Shown: one piece after another, positions 53,191 to 62,063 of the stretch
How the letters are laid out: every line of letters begins with the position of its first letter
How positions within the stretch are numbered: position 1 is the first letter of the stretch
NCBI GenBank assembly: GCA_934149075.1
Contig: CAKPDR010000009.1
Span: 1 to 64,000, forward strand
Origin: an uncultured Clostridia bacterium
GTDB lineage: Bacteria; Bacillota; Clostridia; TANB77; CAG-508
Reading direction: 5' to 3'
Length of the DNA: 64,000 nucleotides
Position numbers and translations under genes: made by a program
Notes under the pieces: model-generated
The model's database searches: none
The model's input: the letters and a program-made list of their open reading frames with translations, nothing else
Told to the model about the DNA's origin: nothing

Positions 53191-54177
53191 CTATTTGTAT
53201 AAATATTGTTGTGGATTTATTGCTGTTCCATCCACTCTTATTTCTAAATGTAAATGTGGTCCTGTTGTATTTCCTGTCATTCCAACAGCTGCAATAACAT
53301 CTCCTGCATTGATTTGTTGTCCAACTGATGCGTATAACACTTTACAGTGTGCATACCATGTTTCAACACCATTTCCATGTGAAATTTTTATTAGATTTCC
53401 ATATGGTCCACTTTTTTGTGCAAATATAACTGTTCCATCTGCTACCGCTTTTATTTGAGTTCCTATAGAACATGCAATATCTGTACCAGTATGTGCTCCT
53501 GATCTAATACTACTTATAGCACCAAATCTAGATGTAATATTTCCTTGTACAGGTGCTACTGCTAATAATATTCCATTTATAGATGGCATTTTGCTCTTTT
53601 GGTCTTGTTCTATAAGTACTGCTACTTTTTCTTCTACCTGTGTTTGTGCAACTTGTACTGTTTCTAAATTTATTTCTTCAATATTTTCTGTATAGTTTTC
53701 TGTTACACTTAAATCTAGTTGAATAGTATCATTTTGATGTTCTTCTTTTATTTGATTTATTGCCTGTTCTGCTTCTTCAATATTGTCTACTAATCCCACT
53801 GTTTCATTATTTAAGTTTACTGCATAATATTTATACATTATTCTCGCTTTTTCTTTTAAAGCTAACATTATTTCTTCTTCATTCGTTTCTTGTTTTCTGC
53901 TTACTAATTTCAATTCATAATTTGGCATTTCATTTAATGAAACAAAATCTATATTTTTGCCTTCCATTTCTATAATTTCTTTTTGTATTCTTTCTTTTAA
54001 TTCTGTTTCATTTTCTACGTAACCTATCTCCTGACCAGATAATGTTACCATATAGGTCGTTTTGTATTTTAATAAAATAATCGCTATTATTAATCCTAAC
54101 GCTATTGCCATTATGCTAAAAAGTTTGCAACTTTCCTTAGTATAATATTTTATTTTCTTTTTTAAAATAATATACAC
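53191..54177 (-). CDS. M23-family (LytM) metallopeptidase, membrane-anchored
   Basis: 328 residues: an N-terminal membrane helix (about 21-41), an extracytoplasmic stalk of beta and helical segments (to about 195), and a LytM domain with zinc ligands in GAHTGTDIACS and HLHLEIR plus the HxH-type GNTTGPHLHLE. It should cleave peptide cross-links in peptidoglycan, or act as a SpoIIQ-like scaffold if inactive; both motifs look complete. The start is uncertain: GTG at 54177 is only one base from AGGAG, and no ATG occurs for 20 codons. Confidence 0.88.
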   Translation of the reverse strand: MYIILKKKIKYYTKESCKLFSIMAIALGLIIAIILLKYKTTYMVTLSGQEIGYVENETELKERIQKEIIEMEGKNIDFVSLNEMPNYELKLVSRKQETNEEEIMLALKEKARIMYKYYAVNLNNETVGLVDNIEEAEQAINQIKEEHQNDTIQLDLSVTENYTENIEEINLETVQVAQTQVEEKVAVLIEQDQKSKMPSINGILLAVAPVQGNITSRFGAISSIRSGAHTGTDIACSIGTQIKAVADGTVIFAQKSGPYGNLIKISHGNGVETWYAHCKVLYASVGQQINAGDVIAAVGMTGNTTGPHLHLEIRVDGTAINPQQYLYK

Positions 54178-54383
54178 TCTCCTTTTTAACGCGACCGTTT
54201 TCTATTATACCATAATTTTACCTTTTTGGCAAATTATGTATCCTTCATAAGCCGTTTTTAGAAGTTTTTTACCTTTTTTAGCCTTTTTTATTATGTCATT
54301 TGTGTATATTTTATTCATTTTTTCTCAATTTTATTCATTTTTTCTATGTTTTTCTATGTTTTTAATTCATCTATTATCACATC

Positions 54384-54412
54384 TTGAAGAATATTCAAAA
54401 GTATGTTATTCT
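54384..54412 (+). promoter_or_regulatory. promoter of the plus-strand pseudouridine synthase gene
   Basis: TTGAAG (54384-54389), 17-bp spacer, TATTCT (54407-54412), about 30 bases before the ATG. Confidence 0.55.
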
Positions 54413-54441
54413 TATTTATATTATATGAAAAGGATTATATT

Positions 54442-55296
54442 ATGAAAAAATTAATTGTACCAAATAAATATGATGGAAAAAAACTTTCAAAATTTATATT
54501 AGATAGTTTTCCTCACTTATCTCCAAACATGCTATATAAAGCTTTACGTCAAAAAGATATAAAAATTAATGGAACACGAACTAATAAAGATTGTACTATA
54601 TATGTAGGAGATGAAATTCTTGTTTATATTGCAGATAACTTTCTTTGTCCAAGTATTAATTTAGATATAGTTTTTGAAGATGAAAATATTTTAATTATAA
54701 ATAAACCATCAAATATTGAAGTTACTGGTAATGACAGTTTAACTACAAATGTTCATATCCAATACTCTAACTCAGATTTCTTACCTATGCCTTGTCATAG
54801 ATTAGATAGAAATACTACTGGTTTAGTTTTATTTGCTAAAAATGAGGATTCTCTAAATATTTTACTTGAAAAATTTAAAAATCACGAAATTCAAAAAAAA
54901 TATTTGGCTTTAGTCTATGGAATTCCAAAAGTAAAAAAAGCAAGACTTGAAGCTTACTTATTTAAAGATAACAAAAAATCAATTGTATATATTTCTGATA
55001 CTTTTAAAACTGGATATAGTAAAATTATTACTTCATATTCTGTTATCAAAGAATATGATAACAATTCTTCTTTATTAGAAGTAGAAATTGAAACTGGTAA
55101 AACTCATCAAATTAGAGCTCATTTGGCTCATATTGGTTATCCTATTATTGGTGATGGTAAATATGGTATTAATTCTGTTAATAAAGACTTTGGTTTTAAG
55201 TTTCAGCAACTAAAAGCTTATGAATTAACATTTAATTTTAGAACAGACTCAAAGTGTTTGAATTATTTAAACGGAAAAACTTTTTCTTTGAAATAA
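54442..55296 (+). CDS. RluA/RluD-family pseudouridine synthase with S4 domain
   Basis: 284 residues: an N-terminal S4 RNA-binding domain (GKKLSKFILDSFPHLSPNMLYKALRQKDIKING) and the RluA catalytic domain with the Asp motif CHRLDRNTTGLVLFAKN, KYLALVYG and KTHQIRAHLAHIGYPIIGD. Start at 54442 because AAAGGA lies 7 bases upstream; the longer frame begins before the promoter's likely transcript start. One of the few plus-strand genes; own promoter and terminator. Confidence 0.93.
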   Translation: MKKLIVPNKYDGKKLSKFILDSFPHLSPNMLYKALRQKDIKINGTRTNKDCTIYVGDEILVYIADNFLCPSINLDIVFEDENILIINKPSNIEVTGNDSLTTNVHIQYSNSDFLPMPCHRLDRNTTGLVLFAKNEDSLNILLEKFKNHEIQKKYLALVYGIPKVKKARLEAYLFKDNKKSIVYISDTFKTGYSKIITSYSVIKEYDNNSSLLEVEIETGKTHQIRAHLAHIGYPIIGDGKYGINSVNKDFGFKFQQLKAYELTFNFRTDSKCLNYLNGKTFSLK

Positions 55297-55318
55297 ATAT
55301 CTTTATTTCGCCCATTAA

Positions 55319-55357
55319 TAAAATTCGCCCAGTATAACTAGGCGAATTTTATTTTTA
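55319..55357. terminator. bidirectional terminator
   Basis: AAAATTCGCC/GGCGAATTTT stem with 11-base loop and ATTTTTA tail, between converging genes. Confidence 0.88.
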
Positions 55358-55364
55358 ATACTCT

Positions 55365-56249
55365 TTACTCCTTATTCTTTTCTGCATTGCTATTAAAATT
55401 TTCTCTTATCATTTCAACTAATAGATTTAATTCCTTAAATCTATTGGAATTTAAATACATTCCAAATTCTACCTTTCCTAATCCAATATCATTATTAACT
55501 TCAATTAAGTTAAATTTTTCCCATTCCCAATCATATAAATATTCTGCTGTTACTACACCAATTACCATTCCTTCATTCACTAAACGAACTATTGACCTAT
55601 AATTACTAACTTTCAATTCTAAATTTGAATTTTTTGCTAGCTCTTTAATTCTTTTTGTTGTTTGCTCATATTCTCTTGGTATATAAATTAATTTTCCATT
55701 CAAATTATCCAATGTTAAAGTCTTATTTGCCATATCTGATTTTTTATTTACAATGAATGTTTCATGCATATGTCCCAATCTAATAAACTTAAGACCATAT
55801 GGTACTTCTGTATTATATTTTTTGGCAAATACTATGTCAATTTCCTTATTTTTCAATTTTCTTAATAACTCATTTATCTCTTCACATATTAAATTTAAAT
55901 TAACATCTGGATATTTTAGAGTATATTGATTTATTGCTTGTCCAAAAATCAATCCTCCCATATGATTATGTGTTCCAATATTAATTGATTTATCTTTTCC
56001 AACTTTTTCATCTATTTTATTAAGTTCTTCTATAGGATTTTTCAGCATTTCATATAATTTTTTTCCTTCTTCTGTCAAAGCAACCCCTTTACTTTTTCTT
56101 TTTAATAATTTCATAGATAACTGATTTTCTAAATTTTTAATTTGTTTTGTAATAGCTGGTTGTGAAATATTTAATTTATCACTTGCTTTTGTTATGTTTT
56201 CTTCATTTGCTACTACAACAAAAATTCTATATAATTCAAAATCTATCAT
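55365..56249 (-). CDS. LysR-family transcriptional regulator
   Basis: 294 residues: winged helix-turn-helix (IFVVVANEENITKASDKLNISQPAITKQIKNLENQL) and a periplasmic-binding-like effector domain (about 88-285). Target unknown. It lies downstream of the radical SAM gene on the same strand but after a terminator. LysR genes usually control a neighbour, and here no divergent partner is present. Confidence 0.9.
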   Translation of the reverse strand: MIDFELYRIFVVVANEENITKASDKLNISQPAITKQIKNLENQLSMKLLKRKSKGVALTEEGKKLYEMLKNPIEELNKIDEKVGKDKSINIGTHNHMGGLIFGQAINQYTLKYPDVNLNLICEEINELLRKLKNKEIDIVFAKKYNTEVPYGLKFIRLGHMHETFIVNKKSDMANKTLTLDNLNGKLIYIPREYEQTTKRIKELAKNSNLELKVSNYRSIVRLVNEGMVIGVVTAEYLYDWEWEKFNLIEVNNDIGLGKVEFGMYLNSNRFKELNLLVEMIRENFNSNAEKNKE

Positions 56250-56276
56250 TATATCACTCCCATATTTTTATATCAC

Positions 56277-56313
56277 AAAAGCATGAAATACTCAAGATAT
56301 TTCATGCTTTTTA
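56277..56313 (-). terminator. terminator after the radical SAM gene
   Basis: A 13-bp perfect stem (AAAAGCATGAAAT/ATTTCATGCTTTT) between the radical SAM gene and the LysR gene. Confidence 0.88.
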
Positions 56314-56324
56314 ACTGTTGAAAA

Positions 56325-57311
56325 CTAATTTAATAAACCTAACAGCTTATTAAAAGCTTCCTTCATTTGATGATTATCACATTCATTTAAGTTAAAATGA
56401 ATATTTTTGTTTTTACATCCAGACAAATGCAAAAATAAATTTGTGGATAAGAACAAGCTAAACACACCTTCTTGACAATTTCCTTTTTTAAAATAGATAC
56501 ACTTGCTCGTACAATATTCTGAATACTTTGCACCTCTTGTTGAGTCTTTTACTTGTATCCATCTTTTTCCTCTGATATATAAACTCATTGGAATTCCATG
56601 GTCTTTACCAATAAACCCCGTTGTCCATTCTTTTTCAGAGTCACTTGATATACTTTCTAAAAAATCGTAAAAATTTTTCATTGGAACAAAAAGTTTTTTC
56701 CATAATTCAAAAGCTTCTTTTCCTTCTACTTTTTTACCACACCCTAAATATTCTGAAAATCTGTTTAAATCTAACAATTTAACATTTACATGTAATTCGT
56801 CAATGGCTTTTATTATAAGTTCATTTATCTCATATTTATTTAGTGATGTTACAACTACATTATATCTTACTGAAATTCCTTTTTCTTTAAGCTCTCGTGT
56901 TATGTTTATGACATTTTCTGAAAGAAATTTTGGAAAATGAACTCCATTCAAGTTCTCAGATATACTGTCAACACTAAAAATTACATCTAATCTTTTTTGA
57001 TATTTTGTAAGAATATCAATATGTTTTAAAATCATATACCCATTTGTATTAATTCTTATTTTAGTATCATTAAAACTCATAATAAACTCTATTAGTTCAC
57101 CAAAATAATGTACAGCTGTAGGTTCACCACCAGTAATCCTAAAATTTGTAATTCCTACATCATATGCGTTATTAATAACTTTTTTTATCTTACAAAATGG
57201 AATTGTTTCTTTTTTACTTGAAATACTTTCTCCTCCATTTTTACAATAAAAGCATTGATAATTGCAATAAGTTGTTATAGCTATTGCCAGTGTATTTACC
57301 CGTTTTTTCAT
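56325..57311 (-). CDS. radical SAM protein, MoaA-like
   Basis: 328 residues. The radical SAM cluster motif is CNYQCFYC (CxxxCxxC), followed by GGEP (RITGGEPTAV) for SAM binding. C-terminal cysteines (CTSKCIYFKKGNCQEG, and SGCKNKN) could bind a second Fe-S cluster as in MoaA, although the C-terminal region is not a clear MoaA match. No molybdopterin genes are nearby, so another substrate is possible. AGGAGG before the ATG; alone in its transcript. Confidence 0.85.
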   Translation of the reverse strand: MKKRVNTLAIAITTYCNYQCFYCKNGGESISSKKETIPFCKIKKVINNAYDVGITNFRITGGEPTAVHYFGELIEFIMSFNDTKIRINTNGYMILKHIDILTKYQKRLDVIFSVDSISENLNGVHFPKFLSENVINITRELKEKGISVRYNVVVTSLNKYEINELIIKAIDELHVNVKLLDLNRFSEYLGCGKKVEGKEAFELWKKLFVPMKNFYDFLESISSDSEKEWTTGFIGKDHGIPMSLYIRGKRWIQVKDSTRGAKYSEYCTSKCIYFKKGNCQEGVFSLFLSTNLFLHLSGCKNKNIHFNLNECDNHQMKEAFNKLLGLLN

Positions 57312-57461
57312 TTAATATTACCTCCTAATAATATTAGAATCTGTTATAATAGTTTACATATATTATGATAACATAATATTGTCTTTTTGTGAAATATATA
57401 TCTGTAATATTGTTATAACTTATTGTAATATCATTATTTCCTAATTTGTTTCTATCAATTT

Positions 57462-58235
57462 TTATTTTCCTATAAATATTTGAACATATATTTTTCCATA
57501 TCTGTTACTACTTACAACTCCTATTCCAGTATAATTAAAATTACTATTTAAAATATTTGCTTTATGCCCTGATGAATTCATCCAAGCTGTTACAGTAGAA
57601 CTATTACTTGAATTTGCAGCAATATTTTCTCCTGCCGTTTTATACGAAATATTAAACTGATTCAACATTTGAAAAGGTGTCCCATATGTTGGTGATTCAT
57701 GTGCGAAATAATTATTTGATACCATATCTTGTGCTTTTATTCTAGCGACTTTCTGTACTTCTGCATCTTCTTTTAATGGTTGAAGTCCATTATTGGTTCT
57801 TTGCTTATTTATTAAATCAAATACTTCTTTTTCACCTGAATTCATTGCAGTAGTTGTGTTCGTTGCTCCAGTACTAGTATTTCCGTCTGTACTATCATTA
57901 CCTCCTGTGCTTGATGAATTGGGATAAATAGGTTTTATATATTTTTTATTTACAGCTCCTATATAATTTCCTTCTATTTGGACTATATACCATTCTCCTA
58001 CTCCTGCAAATACTCGTATATATTCATTTTTCTTTACTGTTGCAATTACATTATATTTAGTACCTGGTCCACTTCTAACGTTCAATGTTGTTGCAGTTAC
58101 TAGCCCTGTTGAAAAGTCTACTTTATAATAATGTTGCATTCCAAATGATGTGGTATATTTACACAAAACTATAGCAAATACCACTAACGTAAACATTTTT
58201 AATATATTCTGCTTTTTTACTGTTATAATCTTCAT
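57462..58235 (-). CDS. secreted SH3b + CAP (SCP/PR1)-domain protein
   Basis: About 257 residues: membrane/signal segment (MFTLVVFAIVLCKYTTSFG), a bacterial SH3 domain (about 37-95; TTLNVRSGPGTKYNVIATVKKNEYIRV), a T/S/G-rich linker, and a CAP domain (NKQRTNNGLQPLKEDAEVQKVARIKAQDM, FAHESPTYGTPFQML, AGENIA, WMNSSGHKANILN). The domain pair is common in spore-coat and cell-wall proteins such as YkwD-like members. Start is ambiguous between 58235 and 58256; AAGGGA is 12 bases from the former. Confidence 0.88.
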   Translation of the reverse strand: MKIITVKKQNILKMFTLVVFAIVLCKYTTSFGMQHYYKVDFSTGLVTATTLNVRSGPGTKYNVIATVKKNEYIRVFAGVGEWYIVQIEGNYIGAVNKKYIKPIYPNSSSTGGNDSTDGNTSTGATNTTTAMNSGEKEVFDLINKQRTNNGLQPLKEDAEVQKVARIKAQDMVSNNYFAHESPTYGTPFQMLNQFNISYKTAGENIAANSSNSSTVTAWMNSSGHKANILNSNFNYTGIGVVSSNRYGKIYVQIFIGK

Positions 58236-58338
58236 ATTTATTATCATTCCCTTCATAAGATTATCTTTATGATTTAATCTTATGTAATACTGAATGTCCT
58301 TTATTACTTAATTATTTCTTATAACAGTTTTCTATGTA

Positions 58339-58743
58339 TTATCCTAATTTTTCTTTTAATTTAGATAAATTTTTCGATAAACTTATTACTTCTAATGGTA
58401 TTTCAATTAATTCATTGTCTACTGCTACATAATTTATAATTTCTATATTACTTATATCTATAGCATTTTCTAATTCTTTTATAATATAGTGAAGTTGTAT
58501 ACAATGTGGAGATTTATCTACTGTTGCAAAAACTATTGTTTTTATTTTTCCTCTTGCTATCATACCAATTATTTTAGTTACTATCATATTTAAATGTTCT
58601 TTTTCTAAACACACATCATAAATATTGTCAGAAATCTTTTCTAGTTTTTTATATGCTTTTGGTTGCATTCTTTCTAAACAACTTCCTACAATTATCATTG
58701 TTTCTTGAATATCAAAGCAATTCGTTTTTAATAAATCTCTCAT
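58339..58743 (-). CDS. 134-residue conserved-looking protein of unknown function
   Basis: A compact alpha/beta protein with a Rossmann-like pattern: ETMIIVGSCLERM, then a helical stretch with HLNMIVTKIIGMIARGKIKTIVFATVDKSPHCIQLHYI. Cysteines at about 9, 22, 44 and 83 and the DKSPHC motif could indicate metal or redox chemistry. GGGAG 10 bases before the ATG. No family named with confidence. Confidence 0.7.
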   Translation of the reverse strand: MRDLLKTNCFDIQETMIIVGSCLERMQPKAYKKLEKISDNIYDVCLEKEHLNMIVTKIIGMIARGKIKTIVFATVDKSPHCIQLHYIIKELENAIDISNIEIINYVAVDNELIEIPLEVISLSKNLSKLKEKLG

Positions 58744-58906
58744 TTTTTATTTTCTCCCTTTCTATTTATAATTTTCATGATTACTAACTTTAATGCTTTG
58801 CTTATTTACACTTTTCTTTGCTTTTATACAATAATATAATATATATTATCATTGTGTTCTCTTTATTTCAATACTTTTGAAAAATTAAATAATATGAAAT
58901 AGAACC

Positions 58907-58950
58907 ATAAACAGAGCAGGAGTTAATTTCTTAACCCCTACTCTGCTTAT
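58907..58950 (-). terminator. terminator after the 281-residue membrane protein
   Basis: A 20-bp stem (AAGCAGAGTAGGGGTTAA against TTAACTCCTGCTCTGTTT, one mismatch) with a short loop, 17 bases after the stop. Confidence 0.85.
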
Positions 58951-58967
58951 TCATATTACGTTACATT

Positions 58968-59813
58968 TTAATTGTTTAGTACATATTTAGGTAATTCTTC
59001 CTGCTTGAACTCATGCACATCTCCTGTGATTAAGTTAAGCATTACATAACTATTGACTTTATAAGTCCCTAAAAGCCAACTTTTGTCGGCAACCGCAAAT
59101 AGACCATATGGCTCATTGTTATCTGAAATTGTAATATACAACTCTTTCAGTTTCCTTGTAGGATACTGAGAGCGCACGTCTCTTATATCCAATTCATAAG
59201 AACAAGGCAAGAAATTAGCTTCATTGTAATTATCTTTGTCAATAATTACAATGCCATTTCCATTTTCACCACCGCTAACAGTAAATATATATTTACCATT
59301 ATTGTAGGTTGGTCCTGATGCAGAATCTGCCTTAAATAAACTCTGAATTTCACTCGATGAAATAAAAAGTTTAACTCCAGTTTCTTCATCAGTTTGTGTA
59401 GTAGTTAATGGCACACTACTTACCTGTTTTAGCGGAATACTAATGCTCTCACCAACAATACCATCCTGTATCCACAGAATGACACTTATCACAACAATAC
59501 TGAGAAAAATCCTATCACATATTTTTTGATTTTCCCATATCGACTGTGCTAAAAAGCAAAACATAATCATAAGGAAAGAACCGTATAAATTCGTTCTAAC
59601 ACCTATCAAAGCGTATAAATACATACTTAATAATAACGCAATTGTAAAGTCTATTATTTCCATTACTATCTCTTGTTTATATTTATGGAAAAATCCAATG
59701 CTTACACCATTAGTGAAAAAATTATTATTTTTTACCTTCTTCCAAAACCATGGTCTTACCAAGCAAGTTGCACATATTGCCCAAACTAACGACAACAAAA
59801 TAATCCGTAACAT
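58968..59813 (-). CDS. 281-residue membrane protein of unknown function
   Basis: A first helix (LRIILLSLVWAICATCLV), two or three more between about 48 and 120, then an extracytoplasmic beta-rich domain (about 125-281; FISSSEIQSLF, YIFTVSGGENGNGIVIIDKD, SYVMLNLITGDVHEFK). AGGAGG before the ATG. Its promoter region resembles that of the TPM gene in the PBP-interrupting element, and base use is less AT-rich than the host average, so it may be acquired. No family recognised. Confidence 0.75.
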   Translation of the reverse strand: MLRIILLSLVWAICATCLVRPWFWKKVKNNNFFTNGVSIGFFHKYKQEIVMEIIDFTIALLLSMYLYALIGVRTNLYGSFLMIMFCFLAQSIWENQKICDRIFLSIVVISVILWIQDGIVGESISIPLKQVSSVPLTTTQTDEETGVKLFISSSEIQSLFKADSASGPTYNNGKYIFTVSGGENGNGIVIIDKDNYNEANFLPCSYELDIRDVRSQYPTRKLKELYITISDNNEPYGLFAVADKSWLLGTYKVNSYVMLNLITGDVHEFKQEELPKYVLNN

Positions 59814-59839
59814 AAAAATACCTCCTTTAAATTTTGATG

Positions 59840-59905
59840 TTTACTTGTTATATATGATAAAACTAAGGAGTAAGTATTCCTTACTCAATTAGTGAATTAA
59901 GGAAA
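59840..59905 (-). promoter_or_regulatory. promoter region with dyad, shared with 31340-31415
   Basis: Minus-strand order: TTATTTCCT, TTCACTAATTGAGTAAG, dyad AGTAAGGAATACTTACT, then TTAGTTTTATCATATATAACAAG. Same layout as upstream of the 29816-31309 gene. The arms of the central dyad differ between the two sites but stay self-complementary. Confidence 0.6.
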
Positions 59906-59927
59906 TAAGCAACAATAAATATATTAC

Positions 59928-60113
59928 TTATACTGTTTTATTATACAATATATTTACATAATTTTCAAGTGTTGCACATATGTATTTTTCAAACAACTCA
60001 GCTTTATTATCATCAAATATAATCCCATAATCATCTTTTAAAGGTATTATTTTAAAATTTTCTTTTTTTAGTTCATCAATATTTTTTACTCCCATTACAT
60101 AAATATAATTCAT
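59928..60113 (-). CDS. 61-residue protein of unknown function
   Basis: A small charged protein (MNYIYVMGVKNIDELKKENF, ending YVNILYNKTV), with GAGAGAG 3-4 bases before the ATG. It lies between the tRNA operon terminator and the 281-residue membrane protein. Coding potential is moderate; it could be a chance ORF. Confidence 0.45.
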   Translation of the reverse strand: MNYIYVMGVKNIDELKKENFKIIPLKDDYGIIFDDNKAELFEKYICATLENYVNILYNKTV

Positions 60114-60145
60114 AATCTCTCTCTCATTTTCGATTCCACAATTTC

Positions 60146-60178
60146 AAAAAAATTAAGCACAGCTTTTGCTGTGCTTTT
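60146..60178 (-). terminator. tRNA operon terminator
   Basis: AAGCACAGC/GCTGTGCTT stem with AAAA loop followed by AATTTTTTTG on the minus strand. Confidence 0.88.
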
Positions 60179-60179
60179 C

Positions 60180-60255
<76 letters not shown>

Positions 60256-60276
60256 ATATACTCTTATACAAAAAAA

Positions 60277-60353
60277 TGGCGACCTGGAACGGGCTCGAAC
60301 CGTCGACCTCTAGCGTGACAGGCTAGCGTTCTAACCAACTGAACTACCAGGCC
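60277..60353 (-). tRNA. tRNA-Asp (anticodon GTC)
   Basis: Acceptor GGCCTGG/CCAGGTC, anticodon loop CTGTCAC, discriminator G, CCA encoded. Confidence 0.97.
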
Positions 60354-60361
60354 GTAAAACA

Positions 60362-60437
60362 TGGTGGTCGCTATAGGGCTCGAACCTATGACCCTCTGCT
60401 TGTAAGGCAGATGCTCTCCCAGCTGAGCTAAGCGACC
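60362..60437 (-). tRNA. tRNA-Val (anticodon TAC)
   Basis: Acceptor GGTCGCT/AGCGACC, anticodon loop CTTACAA, CCA encoded. First gene of the tRNA operon. Confidence 0.97.
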
Positions 60438-60456
60438 ATGTCTTTCGACAAGACTA

Positions 60457-60485
60457 AGTATACTATGTTTTTGGCATATTGTCAA
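60457..60485 (-). promoter_or_regulatory. tRNA Val-Asp-Phe promoter
   Basis: TTGACA (60480-60485), 17-bp spacer, TATACT (60457-60462), 20 bases before tRNA-Val. Confidence 0.88.
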
Positions 60486-60551
60486 TACATTTTTAAAATT
60501 TTTTTAATTTTTTTCATATTTTTCATATATATTCCATAAAAGGCGTGTCTT

Positions 60552-61232
60552 TTAGTTAATTGTTGTACTTGTTGCACCTGTTCCAACTACATTTTCTTGT
60601 AAAGATCTCCATGTACTGCATCCTATTATACCATCTACTGATAATCCCCTTGAACTTTGATATTTCCTTACTGCATTATATGTTTGTTCTCCAAATACTC
60701 CATCTAGGCCTCCTGTTTTATATCCTAATGTATTTAAATCATCTTGTGCTATACATACATAATTTCCTCTTGAGCCTCTACGTATTAACGGAAATCCTCC
60801 TGAGGGACAGGCTGGTGTTCCATATCTTCTGTCAAAATGTACCCATGTTGGTGATAATGACACTGGTTCTACATATGTCCATACTCCTGAATTTATTGCA
60901 CTAGTTCTCAATCTTGTTCTTTGTGCATTAGTTAACCCTTGACCAACATCAAACGCTGTACCTGCATAATGTTGACTCTGACTTCCATGACCTCCTTCAT
61001 ATGGTCTTTTAAAAGCAAACCCAACATTTATAGGAGCACCATAAATGTATCTTTGACTGTTCCATGCTTGCATTGTTCTTTTATCTGTCCATAATATGTT
61101 GCTTTTACTAGATCCTCTAAACTCTTTTACTTTTAGTGTTCTATTTGTATTATATGGCATTGCCTCATTTTCCCCTCTAAAAAATGTTTCCATTCGATTT
61201 GTATCTTGATTATATACTAAAATTTTTGCCAT
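60552..61232 (-). CDS. M15-type carboxypeptidase with peptidoglycan-binding domain
   Basis: 226 residues. The N-terminal part is an M15/VanY-like zinc peptidase fold (HYAGTAFDVGQ carries the H-x6-D zinc motif; PTWVHFDRR the final zinc His). The C-terminal part is a PG_binding_1 helical domain (GSRGNYVCIAQDDLNTLGYKTGGLDGVFGEQTYNAV). It should act on peptidoglycan stem peptides. No signal peptide is visible, so export may follow cell lysis or be non-classical. Start at 61232 with AAAGGAG upstream; the ATG at 61250 overlaps that site. Confidence 0.85.
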   Translation of the reverse strand: MAKILVYNQDTNRMETFFRGENEAMPYNTNRTLKVKEFRGSSKSNILWTDKRTMQAWNSQRYIYGAPINVGFAFKRPYEGGHGSQSQHYAGTAFDVGQGLTNAQRTRLRTSAINSGVWTYVEPVSLSPTWVHFDRRYGTPACPSGGFPLIRRGSRGNYVCIAQDDLNTLGYKTGGLDGVFGEQTYNAVRKYQSSRGLSVDGIIGCSTWRSLQENVVGTGATSTTIN

Positions 61233-61287
61233 AAAAAAATCTCCTTTCATAATATTTATATATATTATGAAAAGAGAAAAATTTTTG

Positions 61288-62043
61288 TTATTTTTTTTCT
61301 GTGCATTTTACAATAACTCTTTGTGTCGCATCATTTGTACACGTTATTATTGTAACTTCTTTTTTTCCGTTAGTATATTGTGTGGTATCTGACCTATCAT
61401 TTGGATCAACAGTATGGATGTCATATACTTCATATTGAATTGTTCTTTGGCTTAAATCCTGTATTTCAACTATATCTCCCACAGCTAAAGATGGCACATC
61501 ACTGAAAAACACTCCTTTTCTTCTATAATTATGTCCTATTATGCATAAGTTTCCAACCTCATTTGGGTTTGCTCCCCAAAACTTATACGGAGATATTTTC
61601 ATAACGTCAACATTGGTTGTTTGAGCCAATATCGGATAATTTACATTTATTTTAGGAATTCTCACTATTCCTATAGTTTCATATTTTTTACCATTAGGTG
61701 CAGTATATGTTGATGATGCAGTTTGTAATTTTGAAGATTGATTTTCATATTCAGTCTCGGAATCTGTGTCATTCATTTCTTCTGCTACTTCTTGTGTTAT
61801 TTTTACTACTAATGCATTTTCGTCTGAACTTATTGTAGTTTTATCCTCTTCTTTTTCTAGAAAAGATAAAATATCACCAGATATGCCTTCTTGTTTATTT
61901 CTATCATATTCTGCATATATATATACAGAACATAATGATATTATTGAAAATAATGATATTATAAATAAGATTTTATAAATTTTTTTCTTTCTTTTTAGTT
62001 CTGGTGTTACATATATTTTTTCTGTAACTAAAATCTGGTTCAT
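61288..62043 (-). CDS. sortase
   Basis: A 251-residue sortase transpeptidase with an N-terminal membrane anchor (ILFIISLFSIISLCSVYIYAEY) and a catalytic domain with His171 (IIGHNYR), Cys235 (VTIITCTND) and Arg242. TITC-type motif and no C-terminal helix fit a class D-like enzyme. No LPXTG-type substrate is seen next to it. GGAG before the ATG; 20 bases downstream of the 590-residue protein, so probably cotranscribed with it. Confidence 0.92.
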   Translation of the reverse strand: MNQILVTEKIYVTPELKRKKKIYKILFIISLFSIISLCSVYIYAEYDRNKQEGISGDILSFLEKEEDKTTISSDENALVVKITQEVAEEMNDTDSETEYENQSSKLQTASSTYTAPNGKKYETIGIVRIPKINVNYPILAQTTNVDVMKISPYKFWGANPNEVGNLCIIGHNYRRKGVFFSDVPSLAVGDIVEIQDLSQRTIQYEVYDIHTVDPNDRSDTTQYTNGKKEVTIITCTNDATQRVIVKCTEKK

Positions 62044-62063
62044 ATACTCTCCTTTTCTGTAAT

